Shown here: one piece after another, positions 60,857 to 64,000 of the stretch
Position numbering within the stretch: the stretch's first letter is position 1
How the letters are laid out: the number at the start of each line of letters is the position of its first letter
From: Vibrio quintilis
GTDB lineage: Bacteria; Pseudomonadota; Gammaproteobacteria; Enterobacterales; Vibrionaceae
NCBI RefSeq assembly: GCF_024529975.1
Contig: NZ_AP024897.1
Coordinates: forward strand, 434,001 to 498,000
Length of the DNA: 64,000 nt
Direction: 5' to 3'
Made by a program: the position numbers and the translations under genes
Notes under the pieces: generated by a model
Database searches by the model: none
The model's input: only the letters and a program-made list of their open reading frames with translations
What the model was told of the DNA's origin: nothing

Positions 60857-60929
60857 CCATTTTTTAACAAAATGGTATAAACTTGATCAGTGCAGCATTC
60901 ACTATCAACCGGAGCAAATGAGGTCTGTG

Positions 60930-61166
60930 ATGACGATTGATGAGTTAAAAGTGTTGTTCAGAGAGCATCAATTAGTGGAAGCCATTGTCGAGCCTTATTC
61001 AGATGAAGGACAGTGGATTGTCGAATTCCGCCATATTCAGGGAGGCTTTATTCTTCTGACGGATTCCCATGGGGAAGAGTGTTATTACACGGATTATGAT
61101 TTGGCCTCAAGGTCTGCTATGGAAGTCGGATTTAAGCATGTGAAGGTTGATAATTTTGAAATTTAA
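60930..61166 (+). CDS. Small hypothetical protein upstream of cysJ
   Basis: About 78 residues from ATG 60930 with GAGG upstream; longer in-frame starts at 60918 or 60837 would overlap the LysR gene. The sequence (VEAIVEPYSDEGQWIVEFRH; HGEECYYTDYDLASRSAME) has the pattern of the small thymidylate-kinase-annotated or plasmid-replication-like vibrio proteins next to cysJ. Function unknown. Confidence 0.72.
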   Translation: MTIDELKVLFREHQLVEAIVEPYSDEGQWIVEFRHIQGGFILLTDSHGEECYYTDYDLASRSAMEVGFKHVKVDNFEI

Positions 61167-61271
61167 CCTGCCTTACTTCCAAAAAGTTATAAAACATACT
61201 TATCTATTCTTTCTTGTTATTACGGAGCTTGGTTAATCTATCGTCACGCAATAAATAAGGAAGTCGTGACA

Positions 61272-63095
61272 ATGTCTTCAGCAAAAAATACTCCGGAAGA
61301 GCTGGGATTATTATCCAGCCCGGTGAACGGTGACCAACTCAATCAGTTGCAGCAAGCCGTCTCCCAATTGTCCCCGCAACAGCTGGCATGGGTCAGTGGT
61401 TATTTTTGGGGATTAAGCCAATCTTCTCAACCATCATCCAGCAATATTCCTGCAGCAGGTTCGGCGGCGAAACCAGCCGGACAATTGACAATTATTTATG
61501 CGTCACAGACAGGCAATGCAAAAGGTGTCGCCGAGGCGCTGGAACAGGAAGCGCAGGCAAAAGGACTTCCCGTCCGTTTATTCGATGCCAGTGATTACAA
61601 AGGTAAAGACCTTGCGAAAGAAACGCATGTTGTCATTGTGGCTTCAACCAATGGTGAAGGTGAAGCACCGGATAATGCTCTGGAACTGCATGAGTTTTTG
61701 CAGTCGAAAAAAGCACCGAAGTTACCGAATCTGCAATACGGTGTGATTGGTCTGGGCGATTCCAGCTATGAATTTTTCTGCCAGACCGGTAAAGATTTTG
61801 ATGCATTCCTGTCTAAGCAGGGGGCAACCCCGTTTATGGAACGCGTTGACTGTGATGTCGACTATGAATCGCCAGCAGCTGAATGGCGGGGTAAGGCACT
61901 TGAGTTTCTGCAAGAATCACTTTCTGAAACTCAGGCTGAAGTGGTTGTGCTTCCTGTCGGTCAGGCTGCAGCATCACCCTCTCAATATTCGAAGCAAAAC
62001 CCATATACAGCGACATTACTGACTAATCAGAAAATCACCGGGCGGGATTCCGGGAAAGATGTCCGGCATATTGAAATTGATTTGGAGGACTCCGGTATCA
62101 GCTATCAGCCGGGTGATGCGTTGGGCGTCTGGTATCAGAATAGCTCTGGTCTGGCGAATCAGATTCTGAAAGCTGTCGGACTCTCAGGGGTTGAATGTGT
62201 TGAGGTGGATGGCGAGAGTATCTCAATTCATCAGGCACTGATTAGTGAATTTGAAATCACCGCTTCTAACCCGCAGTTAATCGCTCAGATTGCTGAGCGC
62301 TCTGAGTCTGAGCTACTGAAAGATTTGGCTGCCGATAAAGATAAGCTGAGAGCGTATTCAGCCGGGACTCAGGTGATTGATGCGTTGCTTGAAGCGCAGA
62401 TCAAACTGACGGCTGAAGAACTGACACAGATTCTCCGCCGGTTAACGCCACGTATGTATTCAATTGCTTCAAGCCAGAGTGAAGTGGATGAAGAAGTGCA
62501 CCTGACGGTGGGATTAGTTGAATTTGACCAAAACGGTGAAAGCCGTCATGGCGGTGCGTCAGGATTTTTAACTCAGCGATTAGACGAGGGTGAGCCGGTC
62601 AAAGTTTTTATTGAGCATAATAAAAACTTCAAACTTCCTCAGGATGATAATACCCCCATCATCATGGTTGGTCCGGGAACTGGTATTGCACCATTCCGCA
62701 GCTTTATTCAGGAGCGGGATAACCGTGATGCAACAGGTAAAAACTGGTTGTTCTTCGGTGACAGGACATTTACTCAGGACTTCCTGTATCAGGTCGAATG
62801 GCAGAAGTATTTAAAATCTGGTGCGCTGACACAACTGGATGTTGCGTTCAGCCGGGATCAGCATGAGAAAGTGTATGTGCAGCATCGAATTCTGGAAAAT
62901 GCACCGCAAGTCTGGCAGTGGCTCAATGAAGGCGCATATATCTATGTGTGTGGTGATGCGACGAGGATGGCAAAAGATGTACATGATGCCTTGATTACTG
63001 TCGTAAAGCAGGAAGGTGGTCTGGATCAGAGTGCTGCTGAAGCTTATATCAATGATCTTCGTAAAGCGAAGCGTTATCAGAGGGATGTCTACTAA
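61272..63095 (+). CDS. cysJ: Sulfite reductase flavoprotein alpha subunit
   Basis: 607 residues. Flavodoxin-like FMN domain ([40 protein letters not shown]), then FAD domain ([17 protein letters not shown]) and NADPH domain ([37 protein letters not shown]), ending in KRYQRDVY. It carries electrons from NADPH to CysI to reduce sulfite to sulfide for cysteine synthesis. ATG 61272 after AAGGAAGTCGTGACA; GTG 61266 is in frame but too close to the ribosome site. Overlaps cysI by one base. Confidence 0.95.
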   Translation: MSSAKNTPEELGLLSSPVNGDQLNQLQQAVSQLSPQQLAWVSGYFWGLSQSSQPSSSNIPAAGSAAKPAGQLTIIYASQTGNAKGVAEALEQEAQAKGLPVRLFDASDYKGKDLAKETHVVIVASTNGEGEAPDNALELHEFLQSKKAPKLPNLQYGVIGLGDSSYEFFCQTGKDFDAFLSKQGATPFMERVDCDVDYESPAAEWRGKALEFLQESLSETQAEVVVLPVGQAAASPSQYSKQNPYTATLLTNQKITGRDSGKDVRHIEIDLEDSGISYQPGDALGVWYQNSSGLANQILKAVGLSGVECVEVDGESISIHQALISEFEITASNPQLIAQIAERSESELLKDLAADKDKLRAYSAGTQVIDALLEAQIKLTAEELTQILRRLTPRMYSIASSQSEVDEEVHLTVGLVEFDQNGESRHGGASGFLTQRLDEGEPVKVFIEHNKNFKLPQDDNTPIIMVGPGTGIAPFRSFIQERDNRDATGKNWLFFGDRTFTQDFLYQVEWQKYLKSGALTQLDVAFSRDQHEKVYVQHRILENAPQVWQWLNEGAYIYVCGDATRMAKDVHDALITVVKQEGGLDQSAAEAYINDLRKAKRYQRDVY

Positions 63096-64000
63096 TGAGT
63101 ATTGATAAAGATACAAATGTTCAGGAAGTTTTAGGGCAGGTATTAGGACCTCTTTCTGACAATGAGCGTTTAAAAAAAGAAAGCAATTTTTTACGGGGAA
63201 CCATTGAACAGGATCTGCAGAATAAGATTACAGGTGGTTTTACTGCGGATAATTTTCAGCTGATTCGTTTTCATGGCATGTATCAGCAGGATGACCGTGA
63301 TATCCGTGCTGAAAGAGCAAAGCAAAAGCTTGAGCCGCTGCATAATGTGATGCTGCGGGCGAGGATGCCGGGCGGAATTATTACACCGAAGCAGTGGCTG
63401 GCGATTGATCAGTTTGCGACAGAGCATACGCTTTACGGCAGTATCCGGCTGACGACGCGTCAGACATTTCAGTTCCATGGGGTGCTGAAGCCAAACATTA
63501 AGATGATGCATCAAACCCTGAGTCAGATCGGTATTGATTCGATTGCTACAGCCGGAGATGTAAACCGGAATGTGTTGTGTACATCAAACCCGGTTGAATC
63601 TGAGCTTCATCAGGAAGCTTATGAGTGGGCGAAGAAAATCAGTGAGCATCTGTTGCCGAAGACGCGTGCTTATGCAGAAATCTGGCTGGATGGTGAAAAA
63701 GTAGAAACCACAGATGAAGAACCGATTCTGGGCTCAACTTATTTACCGAGGAAGTTTAAAACGACCGTTGTGATTCCGCCACATAATGATATTGACGTTC
63801 ATGCCAATGATTTGAACTTTGTGGCGATTGCTGAAGAAGGCAAGCTGGTTGGTTTTAATGTGCTGGTCGGTGGTGGTCTTGCCATGACACACGGTGATAC
63901 ATCAACTTATCCGCGTCGTGCTGATGAGTTTGGTTTTATTCCTCTGGAGAAAACATTAGAAATTGCTGCTGCTGTTGTTACCACACAGCGGGACTGGGGA
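63095..64000 (+). CDS. cysI: Sulfite reductase hemoprotein beta subunit (5' part, cut by window end)
   Basis: 302 codons of CysI, about half of the expected ~575. The start ([20 protein letters not shown]), the substrate-binding segment [29 protein letters not shown] and [15 protein letters not shown] are typical. The siroheme/4Fe-4S cysteines lie beyond the window. ATG 63095 shares a base with the cysJ stop. Confidence 0.95.
   Translation, partial: MSIDKDTNVQEVLGQVLGPLSDNERLKKESNFLRGTIEQDLQNKITGGFTADNFQLIRFHGMYQQDDRDIRAERAKQKLEPLHNVMLRARMPGGIITPKQWLAIDQFATEHTLYGSIRLTTRQTFQFHGVLKPNIKMMHQTLSQIGIDSIATAGDVNRNVLCTSNPVESELHQEAYEWAKKISEHLLPKTRAYAEIWLDGEKVETTDEEPILGSTYLPRKFKTTVVIPPHNDIDVHANDLNFVAIAEEGKLVGFNVLVGGGLAMTHGDTSTYPRRADEFGFIPLEKTLEIAAAVVTTQRDWG

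Noticed and set aside
1-64000. CRISPR arrays, tRNA or rRNA genes
   Set aside because: No regularly spaced repeat array was seen and no cloverleaf or rRNA signature was recognised; the insertion target is a protein gene, not a tRNA.

Overview
The window looks like a chromosomal segment of a Vibrio or close relative (Vibrionaceae). The evidence is family-level resemblance: adjacent dusA and pspG, a dppABCDF operon, cysJI, and several copies of an intergenic repeat ending in GCTTGGGTATA that is characteristic of vibrios. Species cannot be set from sequence alone. Base composition is moderate, apart from AT-rich islands in the prophage. No rRNA, tRNA or CRISPR array was found.

Layout, left to right. 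1-3.5 kb: a STAS-domain protein, a SLAC1/TDT channel and, divergently, a Tat-exported sulfide:quinone oxidoreductase-like flavoprotein with a small membrane partner. 3.8-7.1 kb: a large SF1 helicase-like protein whose Walker A, Walker B and motif VI residues are all changed. 7.3 kb: a Bor/Iss-type lipoprotein. 7.8-12.9 kb: a five-gene operon (LolA-like periplasmic protein, two FtsX-type permeases, an ABC ATPase, an outer-membrane barrel), probably an envelope export system. 13-15 kb: a MITE-like element, a GH32 protein reduced to its C-terminal sandwich, and an unrecognised secreted protein. 15.5-20 kb: a P1B-type ATPase with an SCA motif in place of CPC, together with two HMA2-like proteins, two small glycine-rich membrane proteins and a Pro/Gln-rich protein. 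20.3-26.7 kb: a two-domain beta-propeller phytase lipoprotein, a degenerate-GGDEF/AraC pair, a lipase-like protein and an orphan NadS-type regulator.

26.7-33.3 kb is accessory. Two near-identical ~427-bp direct repeats flank a 65-aa gene that has a structured leader able to mask its own Shine-Dalgarno sequence. A paralogue of that gene lies at 33.1 kb behind the same hairpin. Between them are a GNAT acetyltransferase, a ModA-like binding protein, an AraC regulator and a DMT exporter.

33.54-46.7 kb is a complete-looking temperate tailless prophage of about 13 kb: repressor, PrtN-like activator, HUH replication initiator, FtsK/HerA-type packaging ATPase, a double-jelly-roll-like capsid protein, many tiny membrane proteins, a virion muramidase and a tyrosine integrase. 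It is inserted in the 5' end of dusA and supplies dusA with a new start, while the native 5' end is stranded 13 kb away at attL. It also carries an AT-rich DUF3289 putative toxin with a small membrane protein as probable immunity. It resembles corticovirus (PM2)-like elements and is the strongest candidate for a little-described system here.

46.6-64 kb is core: dusA, pspG with a sigma-54 promoter, dppABCDF with a hairpin and a 4x13-bp tandem repeat between dppA and dppB, a second complete peptide-type ABC operon ending in a LysR regulator, a small gene, cysJ, and cysI cut by the window end.
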